This document shows, piece after piece, positions 41,823-51,994 of a stretch of DNA of 64,000 nt; within the stretch, counting starts at the first letter, position 1, and every line of letters begins with the position of its first letter. The DNA lies in contig BROI01000001.1 in the NCBI GenBank assembly GCA_027923505.1, positions 1,334,501 to 1,398,500 of the forward strand, written 5' to 3'. The DNA comes from Mayamaea pseudoterrestris (lineage: Eukaryota; Bacillariophyta; Bacillariophyceae; Sellaphorales; Sellaphoraceae). The notes under the pieces were generated by a model that saw nothing but the letters and a program-made list of their open reading frames with translations, was not told the DNA's origin and did not search any database. A program made the translations under genes and the position numbers.

Positions 41823-43202
41823 TTAGTAAAAGTTCCAAGCATTTGTCGTCCACTTGCGCGACGTTTCGCACTTCCAAACGTAGACCGTTTCTCCGTATTT
41901 GGGGTGGTGAGTATCTCCAACACATCCGTCGCTGGCCCAGACGGGGTTGAGTTCAAAGTGGCTGCCCCAAGCGGCTTGACCATTTTGGGCGCGAAAGAGC
42001 TGGTGGTCATTGCTCGAGTCGCAAGTGTCGACAATAATGGGTTCCTTGTCGTCATCAGGGACCGTTAAACAATTGTTTGATGTGCTAACTTTGACCTGAA
42101 ACACATCTCCTGAAACATAGTTAAATATCCACTCGGTCGTCAATGTATCAATGTCGCAGTTTGTAATGTAGATGCGGTTGCCTGCGCTGCAGCTGGGATT
42201 GTCATTGTTGCATCGCATGCACCACTTGCGTTCAAACGTTTCACCCTGCCACTTGTATCCCGGTTGCCAGTAAATCTTGAGCGCAAAGACGCTTCCGCTG
42301 TGGCCTCTGTTGTCACTGTTTTGCGGCGGAATGGACTGGAGCTCGTATGGATCAATGCAGTAGTCAGTGTCCGTATTGTCCATCGCGCCGCCAAGGCAGC
42401 CCGGGACAGATTCGCCCGCGCTTCGCTGGTAGCAAAACAAACCCTTTTCGCAGTCAGAGTTGGAGTCACAATCACCTTGACACTGGCCAAGAGGAAAGGC
42501 TGAGCCTGGACTGCCGTTTTCGCCCTTCATGGAGACTGTCGGAAGGTTTCCGGAGGAGGTGCCACCCGTTCCGCTCGTCGTCGTGTTGCTGCTGGTGGTG
42601 CCGCTTGGGTCAATGCAAAAGTCTTTGCCGCTGTATTTCGATGCACCAGAGCAGCCAGGAACACTTTCGGTGTTCAAGCGCTGGTAGCAAACGAGACCCG
42701 GCTGGCAGTCTGAGTCAGAGTCGCAATCGCCTTGACATTTTCCGAGCGGAAAGGCTGAAAGTGGACTTTTATTGTCACCCGTGATGACAATGGCTGATCC
42801 GCTGTTCGTAGTGCCGCCGCCTGTCGAAGTGCCTCCATTGCCGCTGCTGCTGCTGCTGCTGCTGCTGTTCGGGTCGACGCAAAAGTCAAGCCCTGAGTAC
42901 TTCGAAGCTGCGGAACATCCAGGAACTGCTTCAGTGCCGGAACGCTGAAAGCAAACCAAACCGGTGGCGCACTCGCTGTCCGAGTCGCAGTCACCTTGGC
43001 ATTTACCGAGCGGAAAAACAGTTTTCGGACTTCCATTGTTGCCCTTGACAGTCAGACTCGTAGAAGACAAGAGACGACTTCGAGTGAAGGATGAGTTCGT
43101 CACATTTCCTTCTTTGATAGACGTCGTCCCGATGAGAACAATGGCGCCAATGACAGCGGTGGCGATTGCGATGTTGAAGGCAGCGCGCGATGGAGTCTTC
43201 AT
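41823..43202 (-). CDS. Secreted three-module Cys protein with beta-trefoil-like C-terminus
   Basis: 459 residues from the ATG at 43202 (MKTPSRAAFN, matching the paralogues' MKKPTS start); a further in-frame ATG lies at 43226. A hydrophobic segment (IAIATAVIGAIVLIG) is a signal peptide or anchor. Three modules follow (NGSP..VFPLGKCQGDCDSDSECATGL.CFQR type), separated by Ser/Gly/Thr-rich linkers. The C-terminal beta-trefoil-like region starts at about residue 300 (KWQGETFERKWCMRC). It is a paralogue of the two-module genes but has one more module and no intron. In the left block only its last 51 codons survive (13301-13453). Confidence 0.82.
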   Translation of the reverse strand: MKTPSRAAFNIAIATAVIGAIVLIGTTSIKEGNVTNSSFTRSRLLSSTSLTVKGNNGSPKTVFPLGKCQGDCDSDSECATGLVCFQRSGTEAVPGCSAASKYSGLDFCVDPNSSSSSSSSGNGGTSTGGGTTNSGSAIVITGDNKSPLSAFPLGKCQGDCDSDSDCQPGLVCYQRLNTESVPGCSGASKYSGKDFCIDPSGTTSSNTTTSGTGGTSSGNLPTVSMKGENGSPGSAFPLGQCQGDCDSNSDCEKGLFCYQRSAGESVPGCLGGAMDNTDTDYCIDPYELQSIPPQNSDNRGHSGSVFALKIYWQPGYKWQGETFERKWCMRCNNDNPSCSAGNRIYITNCDIDTLTTEWIFNYVSGDVFQVKVSTSNNCLTVPDDDKEPIIVDTCDSSNDHQLFRAQNGQAAWGSHFELNPVWASDGCVGDTHHPKYGETVYVWKCETSRKWTTNAWNFY

Positions 43203-44271
43203 GGTGCTTGCTGCTGCAGTAGGCAAGTGAAAGTTATGTATGGATGCGTCTTCCTCTGGCTTTTAAGTGCAGTGCGCACTTCCTTTCGCTGCTTGTTAAC
43301 AATAGAAACATGAGGTCCAGCGTGAGAGGATACCTCGAACTAGCTCGCGAGTCTGGCGACTATTTCAACTCGGCTCGAGTTTTAAGAACGGTCACGACTG
43401 CTAAATCGCTAACGCGCCGGTGCAGTATTTTGCTCGGTATGCTTGATTTCAGTCACATTGAATGAAGCAACGGACAAGAAACGGCTACTTTCACGGACTT
43501 CTACCACGCAACGAGCAAAATCGTAGCTAATGTTCTGGTAGTTCGCAATAGCCTATTGCGAGTAAGAAGCTTGTCGAAGCGACGCCATCACCGCAATTCC
43601 TGCAAATCCGCTTTTGCATAGCGTTGAAACAACAGCGTGCGTGTACCTTTCGCTACGTAGCTTGCGATGTTTCATCCGTACCGTATCACTTTCACACTAC
43701 GCGTTTAAACCTGAATCATAGACCGGCAAGTTACCGGTATTGGAAGGTCATGCAATAACTTCATGCTGATGGAAAAACTACCGGTAGCATGTCGTGTTCG
43801 TGGTCTTGCGCCATGCTGGCGACGTTTCATGTCTGCCATGCGTCGCCACGCGTCAGCTCGCATTCTTGCTCACTCGGAGCAAATGATTCCATGTGACGGC
43901 TAATTTACGGCCGGCCTTAGGATAACTTCAATGAGACTGCGCAATTGCCTACCGGTAGTTTGATTGGCGAGTTCATGCGGATAAATGCCTTTGTATCATC
44001 ACAGCAAACTCTCCTGCCGTCTTAGCTAAAGAAGACGCGGGCGTTCATTCTTATCGACGAGCGAAATGCTCTTGTTTTGTGCCAGTGATCCATCAAATTT
44101 TGCGAAATATGAAGTCAATCTATCGCTGCACGATAGTAGTCTTTCACGTTATAATAGCAAACATAAATTTGTGCGTTTATTGCGTTAATTAACATAGTTG
44201 ACGCAATCCAGTAATCGGGCGACGCGTGCAACTTGATGTCAGCTTGCAGCACCAAGACATCGCGTTTACTG
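43203..44271. other. Gene-free stretch
   Basis: Just over 1 kb upstream of the three-module gene and downstream of the next. Several ACCGGTA motifs occur (around 43730-43790 and 43951). No gene, repeat array or RNA is supported. Confidence 0.4.
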
Positions 44272-45882
44272 TCAGCGTGCGACACTCAGCCATTCGTTTT
44301 TCAATCGCAAAACCTTTACCGTCCGCTTCATTGAGTCAATCTGATCTCTTTGAACACGGTTTTCATAGCGAAGCATAGCCATCGCTTCTCGGAGCTCATC
44401 CCGCGATTGTGTGACTTTCAGGAGGCGGTCCTCCGTCGTCATGGCCGTCAGCGCCGTAGGATGGTTACATAGCAGGTTGCGGAGCTTGCTTGGGTGGGAG
44501 CGCACGTACATTAACTCATCATGCACCGCCGAAAGGCAGTTGTCAGCTGGGGCGAGCTTAACATGATGAAAGCGGTTCAGCTTCAAACGGCGATCAACAT
44601 GTTTTCGCCAAAATCGGGACATGCCAGCAAGTTCCAGCAAGCGAGTAGGGAGCCTAATAGTGTGGATGAATCGATTCTTTTCCAAGCACTCTCCCATAAT
44701 TTCAATCGCATGTTTCATGCTACTCCAAGGCATGTCACGCAAGTCGCCCGGATCACTGACGTCAAAATGATATTGGATACAGAGGGACCGTAGGACGCAG
44801 TTACTCTGCATAACAGACGAGAGCCAAAGATGTGCCCAAGCGCTGCGACTTGTAAACATTCCAGCCACTGACAAGTGTTCCACGCGGCAGAGTATGTCGC
44901 GAAAGGCAATCGCTTCTTCATTTGAGCGTAGTATAATGTCTCCGTCTATTGATACTTTCTTGATCGGTGTTTGACGCATCCGCAGCCCCGATAGAGCCAC
45001 GTCAATTGCATCCTTTCTCCAGGGAGGCGCGTTTAATCCCTCATAACAATCAAATGTGACATGTCGCGCACGGGTGTTTCGCCAAAACATTTCGGGAACA
45101 AAAACATTCATGAACTCGATTGCTTTGCAGGGCAGAGTCTGAAGAATTAACCAATGCTCTTCGTCCAATCCAATCCGGTCCAGCACGAGCTCCATATGAG
45201 CCCATGCGATTAAACTCAAAATGTCGCAAAAACTTGAGGTGTTCAGGAAATCGCTTGCATTAAATAATGGCTCTCGGGAAGAGATGATTCTGATGGTGGA
45301 ACTCACGCGCTCAAGCTTTGCTGCGCTTGTTATAAAGCTAAACATACAGTCACAATCCATTTTCCGGCGCGCTACGTCAAGGTCATCAGGTGGAAGAAAC
45401 AGTGTAGCTCGCACCGTTCCATGCGAAACGTCAAACTCAAGTCCAGTTTCAATGTAAGTCTCGTCATTAATGACAATGTCATGAACGCTAAAGCCAACGT
45501 CGTCCCAAGTAACCAAAAACAGTGCACCGCCATTGAGTCGAAGCATGACAAACAAATCCGAGTCTTCGTGGTACTCGTACTCGCGATTATGTGACCGAAA
45601 CATGACGAGACTCTTCGTCGCCATGGCCAAGCTGTCATCCTCGTCTTTGAGCTGGTAAACCACTTCCATGTCATTAGTTTCGGGATCATCTAAAGTCACA
45701 ATGTCTCCAGCCGTATCTTGGACGCGCAAAGTACTATTTGGAATTGGCTCGAAATACTCGTCGCGCCAGGAGCGAAACTGCGTAAAGAATGCTTCACGCT
45801 CGGCCCGGGCCCGAAAAAGTTCCTCAATATCCGCAATAGGTAAAATGTCGTCTTCTTCGTCTAGTTGTTCGATGATGTCCAT
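44272..45882 (-). CDS. Hypothetical 536-residue protein with C-terminal coiled coil
   Basis: The start ATG is at 45882 (MDIIEQLDEEDD); upstream in-frame codons lack an ATG. The N-terminus is acidic. The middle (about residues 290-440) has leucine-spaced stretches such as KKVSIDGDIILRS, VEHLSVAGMF and LRSLCIQYHF that resemble degenerate leucine-rich repeats found in diatom proteins. The last 45 residues (RLLKVTQSRDELREAMAML to VKVLRLKNEWL) form a likely coiled coil. I do not recognise the family and assign no function. It is divergent from the CENP-S gene with a 445-bp spacer. Confidence 0.65.
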   Translation of the reverse strand: MDIIEQLDEEDDILPIADIEELFRARAEREAFFTQFRSWRDEYFEPIPNSTLRVQDTAGDIVTLDDPETNDMEVVYQLKDEDDSLAMATKSLVMFRSHNREYEYHEDSDLFVMLRLNGGALFLVTWDDVGFSVHDIVINDETYIETGLEFDVSHGTVRATLFLPPDDLDVARRKMDCDCMFSFITSAAKLERVSSTIRIISSREPLFNASDFLNTSSFCDILSLIAWAHMELVLDRIGLDEEHWLILQTLPCKAIEFMNVFVPEMFWRNTRARHVTFDCYEGLNAPPWRKDAIDVALSGLRMRQTPIKKVSIDGDIILRSNEEAIAFRDILCRVEHLSVAGMFTSRSAWAHLWLSSVMQSNCVLRSLCIQYHFDVSDPGDLRDMPWSSMKHAIEIMGECLEKNRFIHTIRLPTRLLELAGMSRFWRKHVDRRLKLNRFHHVKLAPADNCLSAVHDELMYVRSHPSKLRNLLCNHPTALTAMTTEDRLLKVTQSRDELREAMAMLRYENRVQRDQIDSMKRTVKVLRLKNEWLSVAR

Positions 45883-46327
45883 GGTGCTAGTGTACAATGA
45901 GCGGTGTTCTTGTTGAGAGTCGAGCTTTTGTGGAACGGAGAATGTGCGCGCTTTGCGGATTGCGGATGCGAATCGTTCCGTCGCAAGTCATAACCACTGC
46001 GATGCGCCGTTTCCCGTCGAAACCTGTACCGACAATTGACTGTTCATTCATTATATAAACAGTGTACGGTCGCTTGCAAAAAGTAGTGTCTCTATTGCTG
46101 ATAAACATAGTTACTGTATTGAAGCGAATCGTTAGAGATGCGTGATTACCACGATGAAAAAGGAAGAAATTGGGAGGTGCAAAGATGACGTCCGTCCGGT
46201 ACTGATTAGAACTGGTGCGACAATCGATGAGCTTCTGCTCGACGACCATGATGGCCTCGCAACTTCCATCCACGCGCTGCTGATTTTTCGTTTCACTCGC
46301 TACATTCGATACACGAATATATAAAAC

Positions 46328-47302
46328 ATGTCAGACTCATCAGAACTCAAGGCTGCCGTCCAATTCTCCGTGATTCGTTGCTGCCTGGAGCAGCAGCAGC
46401 AACAACAACAAGATGGTGACAGCCGCAACAATGCAGTGGAGCTTTCGCCTCGCGCCATTGCGTCCCTGTCGGAACTAACGTTTCTATTCGCCACGACACT
46501 CCTTGGTCCCGACTTGGACGACTTTCGCAAGCATGCCAATCGCACAAAAATTACAGTTGACGATGTCAAGCTCTTTGTCCGACGAAATCCAATGCTCTTG
46601 GCGCAGCTGCAAGCCTTTCAAGAAAGGAACAGTCATGCAAGTACTACCGGTAGTCATACGAATACAAAAATGACAAAATCAACAGCAGCAGCAGCCGCAA
46701 TTACGGAACGTCGAGTCAAACCAAAGCCAACGGCGCGAAAGACGGCACCAAAAAAGCAAAAGCAAGTGCCACTTGCTCGCTACGAAAATGCACTCGACTC
46801 CGACTCGGACAGTTCCGTGTCACTGGCGGCGCGCATCAAACGAAAGGATGCGTTGCCAGGCAATGCCGGCGAGAAGAAGACGCCGCACGAAACGATTGAA
46901 CTGCAAGACTCATCTGATTCCGAGTCTAACGATGCGCCAGCTTCCAAGAAGCAACCTGGCCACCCCAAAAACACGCTTTCATCGAGTAGTGGTAGTAGCA
47001 GTGACGGCAGTCGTGACGGCGACATGCCAACCAGGGCAGCAGCTGGATTGAAACGTAGCAAGCCGACGCTACTGAAACGGCGGTTTCGCTTGTCAATGTT
47101 GGACAAGGCAGATGGTGATGGTGGTTCCAGCAGCGAACAATACTCGGACGCGTCAAATGATAATACCAATAGTAGAAGTGACTCGGACGAACTCGCGTCA
47201 AATCGTCACTTGCCGCCGCATCGTTCGCAGGGCGTTTCCTGGCGCGTGCAGCAAACGCTGGATGCCCAAGGTGACAATAGTGCGCCGTCGGACGATGATT
47301 GA
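46328..47302 (+). CDS. MHF1: CENP-S/MHF1 histone-fold protein with long C-terminal tail
   Basis: 324 residues in a single exon. Residues about 5-100 match CENP-S (MHF1/FAAP16): LKAAVQFSVIRCCLEQ, then LSPRAIASLSELTFLFATTLLGPDLDDFRKHA and NRTKITVDDVKLFVRRNPMLL, the three helices of the histone fold. The protein pairs with CENP-X/MHF2 at kinetochores and with FANCM-type helicases at stalled forks. A poly-Gln run is inserted in the first loop. Known CENP-S proteins are about 100-140 residues; here about 220 extra residues follow, rich in Ser/Asp/Lys with several acidic-Ser clusters (LDSDSDSSVS, QDSSDSESND) that look like casein-kinase-2-type sites. TATATAAAACATG places a TATA-like run right before the start. 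Confidence 0.82.
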   Translation: MSDSSELKAAVQFSVIRCCLEQQQQQQQDGDSRNNAVELSPRAIASLSELTFLFATTLLGPDLDDFRKHANRTKITVDDVKLFVRRNPMLLAQLQAFQERNSHASTTGSHTNTKMTKSTAAAAAITERRVKPKPTARKTAPKKQKQVPLARYENALDSDSDSSVSLAARIKRKDALPGNAGEKKTPHETIELQDSSDSESNDAPASKKQPGHPKNTLSSSSGSSSDGSRDGDMPTRAAAGLKRSKPTLLKRRFRLSMLDKADGDGGSSSEQYSDASNDNTNSRSDSDELASNRHLPPHRSQGVSWRVQQTLDAQGDNSAPSDDD

Positions 47303-47729
47303 ATAGCGCGAGTAACATTGAAATCTTTAGCATTATTACATCGTAGCTATGAAAATGTATGTTCTATACACTACTACGGTAGAATTGCTGAGTGGACTGC
47401 CCTCGCAAGCATCATTGGCGCAACTACTACCGTAGGTAGCTCCGTTGATCGTTTAGCTATAAGCTGTGCACTTTCTTGTTAGCATCGCACCATTACTCAC
47501 CTGAGTGACGTCAACGGATAGTTTTCATCGTCCGTCCGTCCGTCGCTTGCGAGCCAATGACCGGGTCCACCATGATGAGAGCACGCGTTGCGGCCCAAGT
47601 CGTGGATCGCACGCAGCGTTATTTTGTACTTCTCGGTACCGTATATTGCTTGAATCGAGCTGCTGCTGCAAGTCTTTTCTTCTGAACCATATTATCAGAA
47701 GAAGAGAATAGTTTATTCGTGACAAGAGA
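47303..47729. other. Intergenic stretch upstream of the sulfate-activation gene
   Basis: 427 bp with a GTCC repeat (about 47530-47541) and TACGGTA/TACCGTA palindromic motifs near 47378-47437. No gene is seen. Confidence 0.4.
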
Positions 47730-50700
47730 ATGGCAAAGTACGCGTATGCGCCATTGTCAGTGGTGAGTGCTTGATCTTGCATGGATGTAGCCGATGCATG
47801 GCAGAGGGCGAGCAAATTACAAGCAATCATGAATCAAATGCGTCAGTACCTCATGAAGCAAGTCCAACTCTCACAAATATCATTTAATATCATTTATATT
47901 ATTTTTACAGGACGACCGCCGAGGCCGCAGCAGTGGCGGAGCAGCCGCAAACGCTTCCTCATCGCACCACCATCATCATCATTCCGACGTTCAGCAGGAC
48001 CACTTGGTGCAGGAGCGCATGCCCATGTGCATTGGGCTATGCGTCTTGCTGGCCATTGTCTACGTCTTGAGCAAGACGGGAGATGGCGCCACGGCGCTGC
48101 ATCAAAATGTTCGGACTTCCAATGAGCAACTGCAGCAGCACGGTTATCCCAATCAGCAGCAAGCAGGAGCATATGAATCCGTTCCAGCGACCAGTACGGG
48201 AGGAGGAACGACTCTAGCATCTCCAACGACGATTGCAACTACTAGCAGTAAAACTCCTCTTACAGACTGCCCCGTGTGTCCAGCCAATCCCCAGTCTGGC
48301 GATAATCACGCCGACTTGCTCGGCCAGCTGCGCGCCGCGGCATTGGCGAAAACGCCGCCGCACATTATCGAATGCTCCGCCGCTTCCGCCGGTGAATCGC
48401 AAGCCGCCTGCCACTTGCCAGCCGCCACTAGATTCGCTGCATTGAAACAAAAGGGCGCCGTCTTGTGGATGACTGGTTGCAGCGGCGCCGGCAAGACGAC
48501 ACTGGCCACGGCGCTGGAGGAGAAACTAGTCAAACTCTACGGCAAGCACGTGTATCGCTTGGACGGTGACAATCTGCGAACGGGTTTGAACCGTGACTTG
48601 GGCTTCAGCGAAGCGGATCGCGCCGAAAGTGTGCGGCGGACGGGAGAGTTGGCCACGCTCTTTGCCGACGCCGGTGTGGTGACGCTGGTGGGTTTGATTT
48701 CGCCGTATCGAGCGGATCGTGACGCCGTGCGTAAGCGACATGAGGATCAAGGAATTCCGTTTTACGAAGTCTTTTTGGATGTGCCAGTGGAGGAACTCAA
48801 GAAGCGAGACCCCAAGGGACAGTATGCGCGCGTGGAGGCGGGGGAGTTGAAACACTTTACCTGCATTGACGATCCATACGAAGAGCCACTACATCCGGAG
48901 ATTGTATTGAAAACGCACGAGTTGGCGATTGAAGAGTCGGTGGAAATATTGTTTCGGACATTGGAGCGAGATGGAATTTTGATTGGAGCGCCAAAGGTTT
49001 CGCCGCCGGGGTTGCCCAATCCGGACGGTGACGAGATTGTCGACTTGCACGTTCCGGATGCGCTCAAAGAGGAGCGAAGATTGGAAGCTGCCACACTTCC
49101 CAAGGTACTCATTTCCGACATTGAATTGAATTGGTTGCAAACAATTGGAGAAGGCTGGGCGAGTCCGCTCAAGGGTTTCATGCGCGAAGGAACGTTGCTG
49201 GAAACGCTTCACTTTAATTCGATTTTGGTGGATCCGTTCAACTTGACTGGAAACGCTGGCCGCCACACGAGACAGTCCGACTTGACGCACTTTACGCCAC
49301 GCCCGGCACCCGATCGAGTGAGCATGTCGGTGCCAATCACATTGTCGTGCACGTCATACACCAAGGATGCGATTGAATCGTCTGGCAAGCGGGCAGTGGC
49401 GCTGGTGACGCAAATGGGTCAGACGGTGGCCATACTGCGCGATCCGGAGATTTACGCGCACCGCAAGGAGGAGATTGTCACACGCATGTTTGGTGTTATC
49501 GATCCTGGCCATCCCTATATTAAACACATTTACGCTGGAGGCGACTGGTTGATTGGTGGTGAGGTGGAGTTGCTGGATCGTATTCGCTACAATGATGGAC
49601 TCGATCAGTGGCGCAAGTCTGTGACGGAGCTCATGCAGGAGTTTCAGCAAAAGGGAGCCGATACAGTGTACGCCTTTCAGACGCGCAATCCGACTCATGC
49701 TGGCCATGCCTACCTTATGCGATCGGCTGGTGAGGACTTGCGCAAGCAAGGCTACAAAAAGCCAGTGCTCTGGCTCAGTCCACTTGGTGGCTGGACCAAG
49801 GAAGATGACGTTCCACTCGACGTTCGAGTAAGGCAACATGAGCAAGTCTTGGCGGCTGGTACGACGCATCCTGGTGGATTGGATCCAGAGACGACCGTCA
49901 TGGCTATTTGGCCGGCACCAATGGTTTACGCTGGGCCGACGGAAGTGGAGTTTCATGCCAAGTCGCGTCGAGTGGGAGGAGCATCCTACTTTGTCGTTGG
50001 CCGCGATCCAGCAGGCATGAAGGGATCGTTGGAAGCGTGGGCGCATCGCGATGAAGACTTGTACGACGGTGATCACGGACGATACGTGCTACAAAACTCG
50101 CCGGGCATTGGCGACATGCAAATGCTCAGTTTCACCAAGGTCATGTACGATATTACGGACAATGTCATGAAGGAACCCGACGAAAGTAGGCCAGACGACT
50201 TTATTAGTATTTCGGGTACCAAGATGCGAGCGCTGGCTCGACAAGGTGCGACGCCATGCAGCGCCACAAACATTCCGACTGATCTCTTGGGGGCCAACTG
50301 TGTTCCAAGTGGGTTCATGGTTCCCGATGGATGGGGCACTGTCGTGGATTACTACAGTCACATTGAGGATTCAACGCGCTGGATTCCGTGGAGTCGTCCG
50401 CAGATTGAACCTTTGCTCGATGCAGGAGTGACGTACGATGGAAAGTTTGGCACGCAAACGTTCCAGCTAAGGAGCAGCCAGTATGCTAGCTGGTGGCACG
50501 ACCCACCCTTGCGGCCGTCCAAAGCGGATGAGACCATTATCTCGTATGTGTCTGAAATACCAATGTTTTACACGCCCAAGTTGGAAGTGCGAAAGAATTG
50601 GCCCAACAATCCGATTGTTCAAGACATCAACAAGGATGGTTCCAACCGTTATTACACGTATGGTACACCTTTTTTCAATTACGGTCTGATTCCTCAGACA

Positions 50701-51174
50701 TGGGAGGACCCCAACGTTAAGTCGAGTACAGGTTATGGCGGCGACAATGATCCTTTGGACGTCATCGAGCTTGGATCAGCTCAGCTCGCCATTGGAAGTA
50801 TAACGCCTTGTCGCGTCTTGGGTTCACTCGAGCTAATCGATGAGGGCGAGACGGATCACAAGATTCTATGCATAGCGCTAACCGACAAGGATGCATCGTC
50901 AATCAAGTCGATGGATGACCTTGAGCGCGTCAAGCCGGGCCACATGGATAGACTGAGAGATTGGTTGAAGCGATACAAGACTAGCGACGGCAAATTGGAG
51001 AATTCGCTAGCGTCGGAAACTCCCAAGACCGTGGGCGAAGCTCTGGCTGTGATTAACGAAACCCACTTGCGTTGGAGAGCCCTCTGTGGGCATGATGGCA
51101 CCTCGCTCTATTCGCTGACGAGCACGGCGTCCGAATTTTGGCTGGACAGCCCAAACTGCCGAGGGAAGAAGTAA
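47730..51174 (+). CDS. Membrane-anchored APS kinase / ATP sulfurylase / inorganic pyrophosphatase fusion
   Basis: A tiny first exon (47730-47762, MAKYAYAPLSV) is spliced over a 148-nt GT-AG intron to 47911-51174, giving 1098 residues. There is a His/Gln-rich N-terminus, one TM segment (about 50-65, CIGLCVLLAIVYVLS) and a low-complexity linker. APS kinase follows (about 190-380; Walker A GCSGAGKTT at about 200-208; DGDNLRTGLNRDLGFS). Next is ATP sulfurylase (about 400-770; QTRNPTHAGH at about 601, LGGWTKEDDVP, ISGTKMRAL). Last is a family I soluble pyrophosphatase (about 830-1098; NYGLIPQTWEDPN and GYGGDNDPLDVIELG). Together they make PAPS from sulfate and ATP, and hydrolysing the released PPi pulls the unfavourable sulfurylase step forward. 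Fusions of PPase to sulfate-activation enzymes are known in stramenopiles. All three active-site motifs look intact. Confidence 0.9.
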
Positions 51175-51856
51175 TTATATAAGTGAAAAAATACTTGAAG
51201 ATTGTCCGAATGTCCTTTGCGTTATAGTACAGTTAGAATTTGCAATCGCTACGAAGTTTTTGCATCAAATGAGGTCCCAAATATACTAAGCATTATACCT
51301 GCTTTAGTTTACACTTACAAAAGAATGTGTACAGTATATAAGGATTACGTACTAGCAAAGCGGATGCGCTCATTAGCCATGGCGCGAAATAGCATCAATA
51401 GCAACTACGCGAGTCGATTGCCTGCGTTAATTGTACCAAGATGTATCTTCGTCAGCCAACGATTGGGTGTTTGGTTTGGGTTTAGCTCGCATGTCTATAG
51501 GAGCGCCCGATGGCGACAAGTATTGGATGCTAAGACGTGCGTCACCATAGTATTCTCGTCCGTTCATCTGCATCGCCCGAGCGGCAGATTCGGCATTACC
51601 AAACTCAATAGTTGCACTACCAGAACTTCTGCCATCTCCTTGAACTTGCAAGTTACATGAATTAATTGGTCCAAAAGTGGAAAAGTAGTCCATCAAGTCT
51701 TGCTTTTGCGTTCGCCATGGAAGCCCGCCAATCTGTATCTTTCTGTAAGGTGGTACGACGCGGTCACTCGCTGCTGCTGCACCGCCAGTCGGCGCGGCAT
51801 GATGAGAACCATATCGCTCGTTGCCACTTCGTGAACTAACAACGCTTTGTCTCGGG
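51037..51856. repeat. 820-bp exact tandem duplication, unit 1
   Basis: Unit 1 is followed head-to-tail by unit 2 (51857-52676). Every stretch I compared is identical. Unit 1 holds the last 46 codons of the sulfate-activation gene, the convergent 3' intergenic sequence and, on the minus strand, the last part of the RRM gene. The junction has only 2-4 bp of shared sequence (GA/GGA), as in replication-slip or end-joining duplications. Confidence 0.9.
51427..51856 (-). pseudogene. Orphan C-terminal fragment of the bilin reductase-RRM gene (RRM4)
   Basis: This is the duplicated tail of the gene at 52247-56482, including all of RRM4 (RKIQIGGLPWRTQKQDLMDY...) and the stop. It lacks everything upstream. 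The frame runs on to 51921 through the antisense of the duplicated pyrophosphatase tail, which explains a 164-residue ORF with a chimeric N-terminus. I regard it as a by-product of the duplication, though an RRM-only transcript cannot be excluded. Confidence 0.8.
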
Positions 51857-51994
51857 GAAGCTCTGGCTGTGATTAACGAAACCCACTTGCGTTGGAGAGC
51901 CCTCTGTGGGCATGATGGCACCTCGCTCTATTCGCTGACGAGCACGGCGTCCGAATTTTGGCTGGACAGCCCAAACTGCCGAGGGAAGAAGTAA
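51857..51994 (+). pseudogene. Orphan C-terminal fragment of the sulfate-activation/pyrophosphatase gene
   Basis: Bases 51857-51994 repeat the final codons (EALAVINETHLRWRALCGHD... to the stop) of the gene ending at 51174. No start codon or active-site motif is present. It is a remnant of the 820-bp tandem duplication. Confidence 0.85.
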
